Positions 45,423 through 53,647 of a DNA stretch of 64,000 nt are shown piece by piece. Each line of letters begins with the position of its first letter. Within the stretch, counting starts at the first letter, position 1. The notes under the pieces were generated by a model. It was given only the letters and a program-made list of their open reading frames with translations, searched no databases and was not told the DNA's origin. The position numbers and the translations under genes are program-made. Source of the stretch: Skermania piniformis (lineage in GTDB: Bacteria > Actinomycetota > Actinomycetes > Mycobacteriales > Mycobacteriaceae); assembly GCF_019285775.1 (NCBI RefSeq), contig NZ_CP079105.1:3356603-3420602 (forward strand), given 5' to 3'.

Positions 45423-46007
45423 ATGGCCCGGTACGGTGCGATACACAAGAGCGAGACGCGGCGGCGCATCATCGAGGCTGCCAGCCGACGAATCAAGCAG
45501 GACGGTATCGACGGCTCAGGAATCGCGGCGGTCATGTCCGACGCGCATCTCACCAACGGCGCGTTCTACGCGCACTTCGGCTCGAAGAATGACCTGGTCG
45601 CCAATGTCATCAGCGATCAACTCGAACAGCAGCGTGTCGCCCTCAGCGCCATACCCGCCGGTCGGGATTCACTGGAAGCCTATATCCGTGGCTATCTGTC
45701 CACCGAACACCGAGACAATCAACCCGACGGCTGCCCGACAGCGGCATTACTGAGTGAGATCGGACGCTGCGACAGCGCCGTCAGGGACGCCTACTCCGTT
45801 GGGGCACAGTCGATCGTCCGGGAGATCGCGGCACATCTGCCCGCTGAACGAGCAGAAGCGAGTCGGACGCAGACCGCGTGGGGCCTCGTCAGCATCCTCG
45901 TCGCGTCCCTGCAACTCGCCCGAGCCATCACCGACCCCACAGTCTCCGCCCAAGTGCTCGACGCCGGAATCGACAATGCACTACAGATACTCGACGCACC
46001 GGCGTGA
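45423..46007 (+). CDS. TetR-family transcriptional regulator
   Basis: 194 aa. HTH region at residues 10-55: ETRRRIIEAASRRIKQDG, NGAFYAHFGSKNDLVANVI. The C-terminal part, DGCPTAALLSEIGRCDSAVRD, resembles the TetR_C_11-like domain of regulators that sense small electrophiles or hydrophobic ligands. GGAGG eight bases before the ATG at 45423 decides this start over a GTG at 45414. Divergent from the alpha/beta-hydrolases; probably represses them and perhaps the whole accessory block. Confidence 0.9.
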   Translation: MARYGAIHKSETRRRIIEAASRRIKQDGIDGSGIAAVMSDAHLTNGAFYAHFGSKNDLVANVISDQLEQQRVALSAIPAGRDSLEAYIRGYLSTEHRDNQPDGCPTAALLSEIGRCDSAVRDAYSVGAQSIVREIAAHLPAERAEASRTQTAWGLVSILVASLQLARAITDPTVSAQVLDAGIDNALQILDAPA

Positions 46008-46125
46008 ACATCGCCGACAAATCTGATCGGCTCGTTCTGTTCCGCACCATCGGGCATTCACACCCGACGAACCCACGTCGGTAACAGTCCGCCACACATC
46101 GGCGACGCCGCGGGCCGTCGACCGA

Positions 46126-46407
46126 TCAGGGCGGCGACCCGCACGGGCTCGCCGAACCGGCGGCCAGCGCGCAGACGATACCGCCGACGGCACCCGCGAA
46201 CCCGCGGACGACGCCGTCGTCGAGCGCAAGTATCCCCGCGTTGAGCTGATATCCGAGCCCGACGACACCGTCGTACACCGCCGGCGGGACAACGATGTAC
46301 GGCAGCGCGGTGACCGGTATGTCGAACAGCGGCTCGGCAGCGGCCGACGGCATGGCCACGACGAGCGCGCCCAGCGCCGTCGCCCCGATGATGCTGACTC
46401 TGTGCAC
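46126..46407 (-). CDS. Small secreted protein, unknown
   Basis: 93 aa from the GTG at 46407. N-terminal signal peptide: VHRVSIIGATALGALVVAMPSAAAEP with an AxA cleavage site near residue 25 (given here only as an outline of the helix and AAAEP end). The mature part contains PYIVVPPAVYDGVVGLGYQL and ends in SASPCGSPP, with two cysteines that could pair. Not recognised. A TAGACT hexamer lies five bases before the GTG. Confidence 0.55.
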   Translation of the reverse strand: MHRVSIIGATALGALVVAMPSAAAEPLFDIPVTALPYIVVPPAVYDGVVGLGYQLNAGILALDDGVVRGFAGAVGGIVCALAAGSASPCGSPP

Positions 46408-46412
46408 ACCCA

Positions 46413-46418
46413 AGTCTA
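46413..46418 (-). promoter_or_regulatory. Putative -10 element of the small secreted protein
   Basis: TAGACT on the reverse strand, five bases before GTG 46407; another candidate leaderless start. Confidence 0.35.
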
Positions 46419-46457
46419 TCCGTGCCGGTCGGCACATCTCGTGGTAAAGCAGGAGCG

Positions 46458-47609
46458 ATGAGCGCTACGAGCTGGGCGGAACTGGCGGGCCGAACCCTGG
46501 CCCGGCAGTTTCCCACGCTGCCGGTTGCGAATCCCCCGACCGCCCTCGACGTGGCCGCGACCCTGGCCGCCATCGGACCGGTGCAGGCGCAGACCGCGCG
46601 CTCGCCGTTCCTGGCGCTCGCGGCGCGGCTGCCCGGGATCGAGCACGACACGATCGCCGACGCGTACGAGAACCTGCAGATCGTGCGCGGTAGCAACCTG
46701 CGCGGCACCGTGCATACCTGCATCCCGTCCGATCACCCGCTGCTCGAAGTGGCGACCCGGACCGGCCAGCGGAGCTTGTGGCAACGCACGATCAAGCCCG
46801 CACACGCCACGCTGGAGCAGATCTGGGCCGGCATCGAGGAGTACGCACACGAGGAGTACCGCACGCCGGCCGAGCTGCTCGCCCACCTGATCGGCTGGCT
46901 CGACCGCAACGACCCCGGACATGCTGCACAGCTGTCCGACACCGCCGGCCGGTACTTCGCGTTCGGCCACGGCGGGTTGCTGCGTCGCCCGCTGACCGGC
47001 GGCTGGGCCGGCCAGGGTGCCGCTGGTTATCGGACCGCAACTGCCCTCCTCGGCGATCGGACCGCGGTGCTCGCCGACCCGGACAGCGCACTCACCGACC
47101 TGGTCGCGCGCCACCTCGCCGCATTCGGACCCGCCGGCCGCCGGGACATCGCCTGGTGGTCCGGGGTCGGGCTGCGCGCGGTGGACGCGGCGCTGGAGCG
47201 GCTCGCCGAACGGATCGAGCTGATCGCCTACACCGCGCCGGACGGCGAGGTCTGTGTCGATCTCGCCGATGCGCCGGGCCCGGTCGAGCTGCCCGGGGTG
47301 CGGCTGCTGCCCGAGTTCGACGCGCTGCTGTGCGGTTTCGCTCCGCCCGCCCGGGCCCGGTTCGTCGACCCCGATCACTACCGCCGCCTGTGGTCCCCGG
47401 ACAACGGCCTCCTCGCCGCGCCGATCCTGGTCGACGGTCGGCTCACCGGCTACTGGCGACTGTCCGGCAACGGCCGCCGACGGACCGCCCAGATCACCTG
47501 GTTCCCCCGCACCCGCCGGCCGCGCACGGCCGAGTCGGACGAGCAGCTGGCCGCGGTCGAGCGGGCCTACGGGGTGGAGATCACCGGCGTGCAGATCGAG
47601 CGCGGATAG
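46458..47609 (+). CDS. Winged-helix DNA-binding domain protein (HTH_42/AlkX-like)
   Basis: 383 aa of the family with YcaQ/AlkX-type DNA glycosylase relatives. WAELAGRTLARQFPTL, LAAIGPVQAQTARSPFLAL and IVRGSNLRGTVHTCIPSDHP at the N-terminus, LLPEFDALLCGF near the C-terminus. The Gln-x-Gln motif IGPVQAQ is a hallmark of these glycosylases. Start ATG 46458 with AGGAG. It precedes a DUF1801 gene and a Nei-type glycosylase, so a DNA-repair role is suggested but not shown. Confidence 0.82.
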   Translation: MSATSWAELAGRTLARQFPTLPVANPPTALDVAATLAAIGPVQAQTARSPFLALAARLPGIEHDTIADAYENLQIVRGSNLRGTVHTCIPSDHPLLEVATRTGQRSLWQRTIKPAHATLEQIWAGIEEYAHEEYRTPAELLAHLIGWLDRNDPGHAAQLSDTAGRYFAFGHGGLLRRPLTGGWAGQGAAGYRTATALLGDRTAVLADPDSALTDLVARHLAAFGPAGRRDIAWWSGVGLRAVDAALERLAERIELIAYTAPDGEVCVDLADAPGPVELPGVRLLPEFDALLCGFAPPARARFVDPDHYRRLWSPDNGLLAAPILVDGRLTGYWRLSGNGRRRTAQITWFPRTRRPRTAESDEQLAAVERAYGVEITGVQIERG

Positions 47610-47631
47610 CCGGGTCTGGGAGGATCGGTTC

Positions 47632-48039
47632 ATGGCACAGCTCACGACGCGACCGACCGGTGACGACGTCGTCGCGTTCATCGACTCGATAGCCGACGAA
47701 CGACGTCGAGACGACGCCCGAGCGGTGCTTGCGCTGATCGAGCAGGCCACGAAAGCACCTGCGGTGCTGTGGGGTTCGTCGATCGTCGGATTCGGGACGC
47801 GGCGATACACCAACACCACCGGCAGCAACGACTGGTTCGTGGTGGGGTTCTCCCCCCGGAAGGCGGCGCTGACCATCTACGGCGTCCACGACGACGACGG
47901 GCCCGCCGACGACCTGCTGGAGCAACTCGGGCCGCACACGACCGGGAAGGCGTGCCTCTACGTCAAACGCCTGGCCGATGTCGACCGACACATCCTCGAA
48001 CAGCTGGTTCAGCGGGCCTGGCAGCGCGGGCAGGCCTGA
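47632..48039 (+). CDS. DUF1801 domain protein
   Basis: 135 aa YdhG-like protein. AVLWGSSIVGFGTRRYTNT and WFVVGFSPRKAALTIYGV are the family core; CLYVKRLADVDRHILEQLV ends it. No enzymatic role is established. Start ATG with GGGAGG about ten bases upstream. It sits 22 bp after the winged-helix gene and 13 bp before nei, so the three are probably cotranscribed. Confidence 0.85.
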   Translation: MAQLTTRPTGDDVVAFIDSIADERRRDDARAVLALIEQATKAPAVLWGSSIVGFGTRRYTNTTGSNDWFVVGFSPRKAALTIYGVHDDDGPADDLLEQLGPHTTGKACLYVKRLADVDRHILEQLVQRAWQRGQA

Positions 48040-48052
48040 CCACACTCGACCG

Positions 48053-48807
48053 ATGCCCGAGGGTGACGCCGTCTACCTGACCGCCCGGCGATTGCGCCGG
48101 GCGCTGGTCGGGCAGGCACTGACCCGATGCGATATCCGCGTGCCCCGCTACGCCACGGTGGATCTGGCCGGGCAGACGGTGGACGAACAGGGGAGCTACG
48201 GCAAGCACCTGTTCACCCGGATCGGCGACTGGTCCATCCACACCCATCTGAAGATGGAAGGCGTCTGGCAGGTGTACCGCCCCGGCGACCGCTGGCGCCG
48301 CCCGGCACATCAGGCCCGGATCGTGCTGGGTACCGCCGACACCGACGCGGTCGGCTTCAGCCTCGGCACGGTCGAGGTGCTTCCGCGCGCTGCCGAGCCG
48401 GACGCCGTCGCGCATCTCGGACCGGATCTGCTCGGCCCGGATTGGGATCCCACCGAAGCGATGCGCCGATTGCGCCGTGATCCGGCGCGTCCGATCGGGC
48501 TGGCCTTGCTGGATCAGACCAATCTGGCCGGTATCGGCAACACTACCGCAGCGAGATCTGCTTCCTGCAACGCGTCGATCCGCGCATGCCGGTCGGCGCC
48601 GTGCCGGACCTGGCGGCGCTGATGGACGAAGCACACCGGGTGCTCGACCGGGCCGCGCATCATCCGCCCTGGCGACCACTGGTCTACCGGCGTTATCGAT
48701 TGCCCTGCCGCCGCTGCGGCACCAACCTGCAGCGGGAGATGATCGGTGCCGACGAAGCCCGCGAACGCGGCGTGTACTTCTGCCCTCGTTGCCAATCGTC
48801 GGGATGA
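48053..48807 (+). pseudogene. nei: Fpg/Nei-family DNA glycosylase, interrupted by a frameshift
   Basis: Endonuclease VIII-type glycosylase (Nei2, Rv3297 position) removing oxidised bases. N-terminal MPEGDAVYLTARRL with the Pro2 nucleophile and Glu3, GKHLFTRIGDWSIHTHLKM, and DQTNLAGIGN. Then the reading frame breaks: after GGC AAC (ending 48541) one base is missing before TACCGCAGCGAGATC, and the expected YRSEICFLQRVDPRM continues in the next frame to the C-terminal zinc finger CRRCGTNLQ...CPRC. Restored, it would be about 251 aa. Either a real inactivation or a single-base sequence error. Confidence 0.8.
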
Positions 48808-48854
48808 GGTACCGCAGCGGCCCGACCAGGTCGGCCGAGCGCGGGCGCAGACCC

Positions 48855-48860
48855 TAGACT
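48855..48860 (+). promoter_or_regulatory. Putative -10 element of the AI-2E-family gene
   Basis: TAGACT, followed by a short leader with GGGAGGA (48871-48877) and the ATG at 48887. Unlike the leaderless cases here, this one has a ribosome site. Confidence 0.4.
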
Positions 48861-48886
48861 GACGCGGAACGGGAGGACGAAACGAC

Positions 48887-50059
48887 ATGCCGGACAACAG
48901 TGGTGCGCCCAACCCGGATCACGGACCCGCGACCGATCCGCCCGCCGAGCAGCGCTCCGACGCACCGCTGCTGTCCGGGGTGGTCGTCGGGCTGCTCGGC
49001 ATCGCCGGCGCGATCATCGCCGCCGCCGGAACCCGGACCGTGTCGTCGATCGTCGCGCCGGTCTTCCTCGCGCTGAACCTGGTGATCGTCGCGCACCCGC
49101 TGCAGTCCTGGCTGCGTCGCCACGGGACGCCTACGCTGGCAACAATTCTGATCTGTTACGTGGGGCTGGTCGGGGTGGTCGTGGGCTTGCTCGGTTCGGT
49201 CATCTGGGGGGTGGCCGAACTCGTTCTGCGAATGCCTGCCTACAAGAACCAATTCGAGCGCTACTACCAAGAGGGAGTCGACCTGCTGGGACGGCTCGGG
49301 ATCGCCGAGTCGCAGATCAGCGACAAGCTGCAGAACTTCGACTACACCCGCCTGTTCGGTGTCGCGGAGTCGCTCTTGTCCGGTCTACAGAACTTCGGCT
49401 CGTTGCTCGTCGTGATCCTCACCGTCCTGATCTTCATGGTGACCGACGCGATCGGGTTCAGCCGCCGGCTCGACCTGGCCGCGCAGTCTCGCCCCCGGCT
49501 GGTCGCCGGGCTCCGCGATTTCTCCTCGGGAGTTCGGCGGTACTGGCTGGTCTCCACGGTGTTCGGCCTGATCGTCGCGGTCCTCGACACCGCCGCCCTG
49601 TACCTGCTGGGCGTGCCGTTGGCGCTGGTCTGGGGGGTCTTGGCGTTCGTCACCAACTACATCCCCAACGTCGGCTTCGTGTTGGGGGTGATTCCCCCGG
49701 CGCTCCTTGCCCTTTTCGAGGGTGGACCCGGCCTGATGGTGACCGTGATCGTGATCTATTCGGTGCTCAACTTCGTCGTCCAGTCGGTGATCCAGCCGAA
49801 GTTCACCGGCGACGCCGTCGGGATGACCACCACGATGGTGTTCTTGTCACTGCTGGTCTGGACCTACGTGCTCGGCGCGCTCGGGGCGCTGCTGGCGGTG
49901 CCGGCGTCGCTGTTGGTGAAGGCGCTCGTGGTGGATCACAACCCGGACAATCGCTGGGCGAACGCCTTCATCGCCAGCGACCCGAAGACTGCTCTGCCCC
50001 TCCAAACTGCAGCGCCCCTCCAAACTGCAGCGCCCGCCCAGCCACCGCCGGGCAACTGA
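48887..50059 (+). CDS. AI-2E family transporter (PerM-like membrane protein)
   Basis: 390 aa integral membrane protein with 7-8 helices. VVVGLLGIAGAIIAAAGTRT starts the first; GVLAFVTNYIPNVGFVLGVI is the conserved family signature near residue 260; VWTYVLGALGALLAVPASLL is the last. Transported substrate unknown; the AI-2 link of the family name is not general. N-terminal 25 residues are hydrophilic. The C-terminal tail contains a duplicated LQTAAP from an 18-bp tandem repeat. Confidence 0.92.
   Translation: MPDNSGAPNPDHGPATDPPAEQRSDAPLLSGVVVGLLGIAGAIIAAAGTRTVSSIVAPVFLALNLVIVAHPLQSWLRRHGTPTLATILICYVGLVGVVVGLLGSVIWGVAELVLRMPAYKNQFERYYQEGVDLLGRLGIAESQISDKLQNFDYTRLFGVAESLLSGLQNFGSLLVVILTVLIFMVTDAIGFSRRLDLAAQSRPRLVAGLRDFSSGVRRYWLVSTVFGLIVAVLDTAALYLLGVPLALVWGVLAFVTNYIPNVGFVLGVIPPALLALFEGGPGLMVTVIVIYSVLNFVVQSVIQPKFTGDAVGMTTTMVFLSLLVWTYVLGALGALLAVPASLLVKALVVDHNPDNRWANAFIASDPKTALPLQTAAPLQTAAPAQPPPGN
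49997..50032 (+). repeat. Exact 18-bp tandem duplication in the AI-2E gene tail
   Basis: Two identical 18-bp copies (49997-50014, 50015-50032) encode the doubled PLQTAA segment just before the stop. Confidence 0.85.
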
Positions 50060-50083
50060 CCGACGACGCCGGCGGAGAGTAGT

Positions 50084-50089
50084 TAGGCT
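50084..50089 (+). promoter_or_regulatory. Putative -10 element, leaderless start of the F420-type reductase gene
   Basis: TAGGCT six bases before the ATG at 50096, no ribosome site between. Confidence 0.4.
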
Positions 50090-50095
50090 GAGCTC

Positions 50096-50443
50096 ATGGC
50101 GAGCTTCTTCCGGTCACCCGTGGTTCGGGTGGCGAATCGGATCATGACGGCAACCCGCGATATCCCGGTCGTCGGCGGACTGATCCGCCGGAATCTGGTG
50201 GTGATCCGTTATCACGGGCGTCGCTCGGGTACCACCTACGAGACCCCGGTCAACTTTCGCCGGTCCGGCGATCGGATCGTGATCGGGGTGATGGCCGCCG
50301 ACAGCAAACAGTGGTGGCGCAACTTCACCGGCGACGGTGGCCCGATCACCCTGCTCGACCTGGACGGGCGCGATCGGACCGGGCATGCGGTGGCCACTCG
50401 TGGCGACGGTGGGGTGCGGGTGACGGTTCAGCTGGACAGCTGA
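50096..50443 (+). CDS. Deazaflavin (F420)-dependent nitroreductase-family protein
   Basis: 115 aa, Ddn-like split-barrel protein. IRRNLVVIRYHGRRSGTTYETPV is the family signature around the F420 phosphate site; WWRNFTGDGGPITLLDLDG follows. Expected to use reduced F420, whose tailing genes fbiAB are in this window, but F420 versus fatty-acid or heme-type ligands cannot be settled. Full length for the short members. ATG 50096. Confidence 0.82.
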   Translation: MASFFRSPVVRVANRIMTATRDIPVVGGLIRRNLVVIRYHGRRSGTTYETPVNFRRSGDRIVIGVMAADSKQWWRNFTGDGGPITLLDLDGRDRTGHAVATRGDGGVRVTVQLDS

Positions 50444-50458
50444 AACCTGAAAGCAGTG

Positions 50459-50487
50459 TTGACAGCGCTTACATAGCGTCCTATTCT
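50459..50487 (+). promoter_or_regulatory. Consensus-like promoter before the acetoacetate-decarboxylase-like gene
   Basis: TTGACA (50459-50464), 17-base spacer, TATTCT (50482-50487): the best -35/-10 pair in the window. The spacer carries AGCGCT and AGCG arms that could be an operator. Start codon follows 42 bases after the -10. Confidence 0.65.
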
Positions 50488-50529
50488 TCGGTGGACCAGC
50501 GTCGCGCACCCACCCGAAGGACCAGCCGG

Positions 50530-51453
50530 ATGTCATCGTCGTCACCCACCGCCACCCCGGACCAGGAGACCATTCAGGTCGAACTGGGCACCCGTACCGT
50601 CAGCGTCCCGAAAGACGGCCTCTACGCCCGGTATCGGATGAACACCGATCTGGACGAGGTTGCGCGCGATCCCCGCGTGCGCGATGTCGACTTCTTCCGT
50701 GGCCTGTCCAAGACGAAGGTCGAATCGCCGATCGGCCCGACCTACACGCCGAACTTCTACTACGCCATCTCGACCGCCCGGCTGGTAATGCTGGCGCCCA
50801 GCCGCGCGCTGCGCTCCCGGCTGCCGAAGGAGCTGAGCCCGCTCGAGGTGGCTCCCGGCCTGGGCCTGGCGTCGGTGATGTTCTTCCGCTACGACGTGTG
50901 CGACATCGATTTCTATACCGAAGCGGCCGTGGGGATCCCGGTTCGGCCGGCCCGGCATCGCGGATTCGGCTACGCCGACCTCGCGTCCGGGTTGCTGAAC
51001 GGCCACCTGCACTCGTACGTGCTGTCGTTGCCGGTGAACACCGAGATCGCCCAGGTGCGCGGACACGACGGGTACGGCTTCCCGAAGTGGGTAACCGAGC
51101 TCGACGTGGACATCGACGCCGAGCGGGCCACCGCGCGCGTGGCCAACGATGCCGGCGGCACGGACATCGCGTTCTCGGCGCCGACGCCGAAGCAGACGAC
51201 CTACCCGAGCGGCGAACGGGTCTCCTCGCTCACCTCGTACACCCAGGTCGACGGCAAGTGGCAGGCAACCCTGAATCAGACCAACGCCATGGCGAGCGGG
51301 ACCCGGATGTTCCCGCGCGAGGTCGACCTGCAGCTGGGCAGCGGCCGGATGTCGGACGACCTGCGATCGCTGAAGACGAGGCGCACAATTCAGCTCGACG
51401 TGATGACGTCAGGTCGACTGGCCCTGCACATGCCGGTCCCCACGTCGGTCTGA
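50530..51453 (+). CDS. Acetoacetate decarboxylase-family protein
   Basis: 307 aa ADC-like fold: FFRGLSKTKVESPIGPTYTP, FYYAISTARLVMLAP, GHDGYGFPKWVTELDV, and SLTSYTQVDGKWQATLNQT. The catalytic Lys of true acetoacetate decarboxylase cannot be placed with confidence; many actinobacterial members have other or unknown functions. Start ATG 50530. Its last 45 bp overlap the end of the convergent membrane-protein gene. Preceded by a strong promoter. Confidence 0.8.
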   Translation: MSSSSPTATPDQETIQVELGTRTVSVPKDGLYARYRMNTDLDEVARDPRVRDVDFFRGLSKTKVESPIGPTYTPNFYYAISTARLVMLAPSRALRSRLPKELSPLEVAPGLGLASVMFFRYDVCDIDFYTEAAVGIPVRPARHRGFGYADLASGLLNGHLHSYVLSLPVNTEIAQVRGHDGYGFPKWVTELDVDIDAERATARVANDAGGTDIAFSAPTPKQTTYPSGERVSSLTSYTQVDGKWQATLNQTNAMASGTRMFPREVDLQLGSGRMSDDLRSLKTRRTIQLDVMTSGRLALHMPVPTSV

Positions 51454-52569
51454 GACCGACGCCGGTCGGCGGCCGGACGGAATCGTGAAGACCGCCAGCA
51501 CACAGGCCGTCGCCGCGACGAAGCACAGCGCCGCGTACCAGAGGCTGCCGATGGGGTCACCGGTCTCGGTGACCCCATCGACCGCCCCGAGGTAGTCCGG
51601 CAGTGCGGTGATCCAGAGCACCGCGAACACCAGCAGGTAACCGGCGGCGTACCAACGCACCGGATTGTCGGTGTAGCGGTGCGGGTCGGCCGGCTCCCGG
51701 CGTATCCGAACCCACTGCCGAGCCAGCACGAGTACGCCGATCACCACGATCACCGCCAGTTCGGCCGCGTAGACCAGCCCGCGGGCGGTGTCGCCGGCCA
51801 GGCCGATCACCGTCGCCGGCAACGGCAACAGGAACGTGCCGAGGGAGGCCAGCAACCCGACCGCCACCGTGCGGTAGCCGAGTTCGCCGGCGGTGAACCG
51901 GCGGCCTTCATCGGTCGGTTTGCCTACCGACCAGCGCACACAGAACGCCAGTGAGACCGGCCAGAGCGTGGCGAACACCACCACGCTGCCCATCGGAACC
52001 GAGGTGAACATGGGCTGGTTGAGCGGGTTGTCCGTGGCCCATTCCCACCACCGCAGCTGCGGACCGAGATGGTCGAAGATCTCGTAGAACAGATGGTGCA
52101 CGAAGCCCACGCAGATCGCGCCGATCACCGTGCCGTACCGGCCGAACACGCCGAGCATCCGGACGATCTCGTACGCGATCGTCGCCATCGTCGGATAGAT
52201 CGCCACGATGTAGAGCGGTAGCCGGCCCCAGAGGAACTCGACGCCGAACAGGTTGTGCGCGAACATCGTATCGACGTGGTCGGCGATACCGAACGCACCG
52301 GGAAAGTACAGCGGCGGTTCGATCACGAACAGATACGCGGTCGCGCCCAGCCAGAGCACCAGGTTGGTCGGGTCGCCGTGGCGGCGCAGCCGGATGATCG
52401 CGTAGCCGAGGGTGAGCACCGCGCCGAGCACGATGGTCGCCTCGAGCACCGGCAACGTCCAGTTCGCCAGCCCGAGCGGGCTACGGAACTCCACCAGACC
52501 GCCGGCATCGGCGCAGGTGAAGCCCAGGCGGCCGGACAGGTCGGCGAAGGTATCGGTGCACAGGTCCAT
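51409..52569 (-). CDS. Multi-pass membrane protein, unknown
   Basis: 386 aa, about eight to nine transmembrane helices (for example VLEATIVLGAVLTLGYAIIR, GTVIGAICVGFVHHLFYEIF, LAVIVVIGVLVLAR). The loop sequences HNLFGVEF, FVHHLFYEIFDHLGPQ and WWEWATDNPLNQP contain several His and acidic residues. Not recognised. 9 bp downstream of the PF10118 gene in the same direction, so the two probably form an operon controlled by the TetR gene. Confidence 0.7.
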   Translation of the reverse strand: MDLCTDTFADLSGRLGFTCADAGGLVEFRSPLGLANWTLPVLEATIVLGAVLTLGYAIIRLRRHGDPTNLVLWLGATAYLFVIEPPLYFPGAFGIADHVDTMFAHNLFGVEFLWGRLPLYIVAIYPTMATIAYEIVRMLGVFGRYGTVIGAICVGFVHHLFYEIFDHLGPQLRWWEWATDNPLNQPMFTSVPMGSVVVFATLWPVSLAFCVRWSVGKPTDEGRRFTAGELGYRTVAVGLLASLGTFLLPLPATVIGLAGDTARGLVYAAELAVIVVIGVLVLARQWVRIRREPADPHRYTDNPVRWYAAGYLLVFAVLWITALPDYLGAVDGVTETGDPIGSLWYAALCFVAATACVLAVFTIPSGRRPASVSDRRGDRHVQGQST

Positions 52570-52578
52570 CGGGTAGGC

Positions 52579-53505
52579 CTAGGAACCGACGGCTTCGGCG
52601 GTGTACCAGCGGGTGACGTCGTAGCCTTCGTCGTACCGGCGGAACCAGACGCCGGCCAACGCCGGCAGGTTCTCGTGTGCCGGGTTGTGCCGGGGCAGCT
52701 GGCTCCGCACCACGCCGACCAACGCGATCAGCTGCTCGCGCAGCGGCAGGTCGTCGAAGGCCCGCGGCATCGGGCCGTAGTCGGTGTAGTCGAGGAACGG
52801 CAGCCGCCGGCGCCAGGTCTGCTTACGCCGGTGCCGGGCGAACATCGACATCGCGTCGATCTTTCGATCTTCCAGCGGCACATGCTCGTTGAAGCCCTCG
52901 CAGGCGATCGCGAGGACCTCCAGGACATGCTTGAAGACCGAGGGCGCCACCCGCATCCGGTAGGTGTCGCGGCCCACCGCGGCGTCGAAGATGATCAGCG
53001 CCGAGCTGCGGTGCTCGACCTCCTCGACGAAGTGCCACAGGAACAACGAGGCCACCCGGTCGTCGCCGGGCGCGAAGAGCACGTCGTCGTGGTCCAGCAT
53101 CAGCTTGAACACCGGGGTGAACGTGGCTTCCAGGTCGGCGGTGTAGGCGAGCCGATAGTCGATCGACGTCTCGGCGCACAGCCGATCGAACGCCTCGACC
53201 ACCTGATCCAGCGTCTCCTGCAGCCGCGGATAGTGGTCGATCAACCCCCGGGCATGCTGCCGGTGCGCGGTGGAATGCTGGCCCTCCTGCCGCATGAAGG
53301 CGTCGGCCTCGTCGGCGACGACGGGGTCGGTGAGCTGCGACTTCATCTCGGTGATCGTCCGCACGATCATCTTCTCGAAGCCGATGGCCAGGAACGACAC
53401 CGCATTGGCCATCGCCGAGAAGGCCGGGTTCTGCTCGTTCCAGAGGAACGGCACCTCGTAGTCGGCGAACGCAAAATTCATCTTCCGGACGTGCAGATCG
53501 GTCAC
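52579..53505 (-). CDS. PF10118 metal-dependent hydrolase (diiron-like)
   Basis: 308 aa helical protein of the predicted metal-dependent hydrolase family. Two ExxH-type sites, RQEGQHSTAHRQH and FVEEVEHRSSALI, suggest a ferritin-like dimetal centre. The family has no settled reaction. GTG 53505 is taken as the start because AGGT lies upstream; a TTG two codons earlier (53511) is also in frame. Divergent from a TetR gene with a long palindrome between them. Confidence 0.82.
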   Translation of the reverse strand: MTDLHVRKMNFAFADYEVPFLWNEQNPAFSAMANAVSFLAIGFEKMIVRTITEMKSQLTDPVVADEADAFMRQEGQHSTAHRQHARGLIDHYPRLQETLDQVVEAFDRLCAETSIDYRLAYTADLEATFTPVFKLMLDHDDVLFAPGDDRVASLFLWHFVEEVEHRSSALIIFDAAVGRDTYRMRVAPSVFKHVLEVLAIACEGFNEHVPLEDRKIDAMSMFARHRRKQTWRRRLPFLDYTDYGPMPRAFDDLPLREQLIALVGVVRSQLPRHNPAHENLPALAGVWFRRYDEGYDVTRWYTAEAVGS

Positions 53506-53561
53506 CTGCAAACACCTCGCACTCGGATCTCGGGTACGGCCTGATCGGCAACGTGACGTTG

Positions 53562-53591
53562 ATCATACATGTAGCCACATGTCTGTATGAT
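53562..53591. promoter_or_regulatory. 30-bp inverted repeat, probable TetR operator
   Basis: ATCATACA (53562-53569) and TGTATGAT (53584-53591) are perfect arms; between them ACATGT occurs twice. It lies in the divergent promoter region of the PF10118 and TetR genes. Confidence 0.65.
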
Positions 53592-53647
53592 TACTTCTGA
53601 AACTTATCTTCTGTCGAGACACCGGCCGACCACCCGAAAGGACCGAC

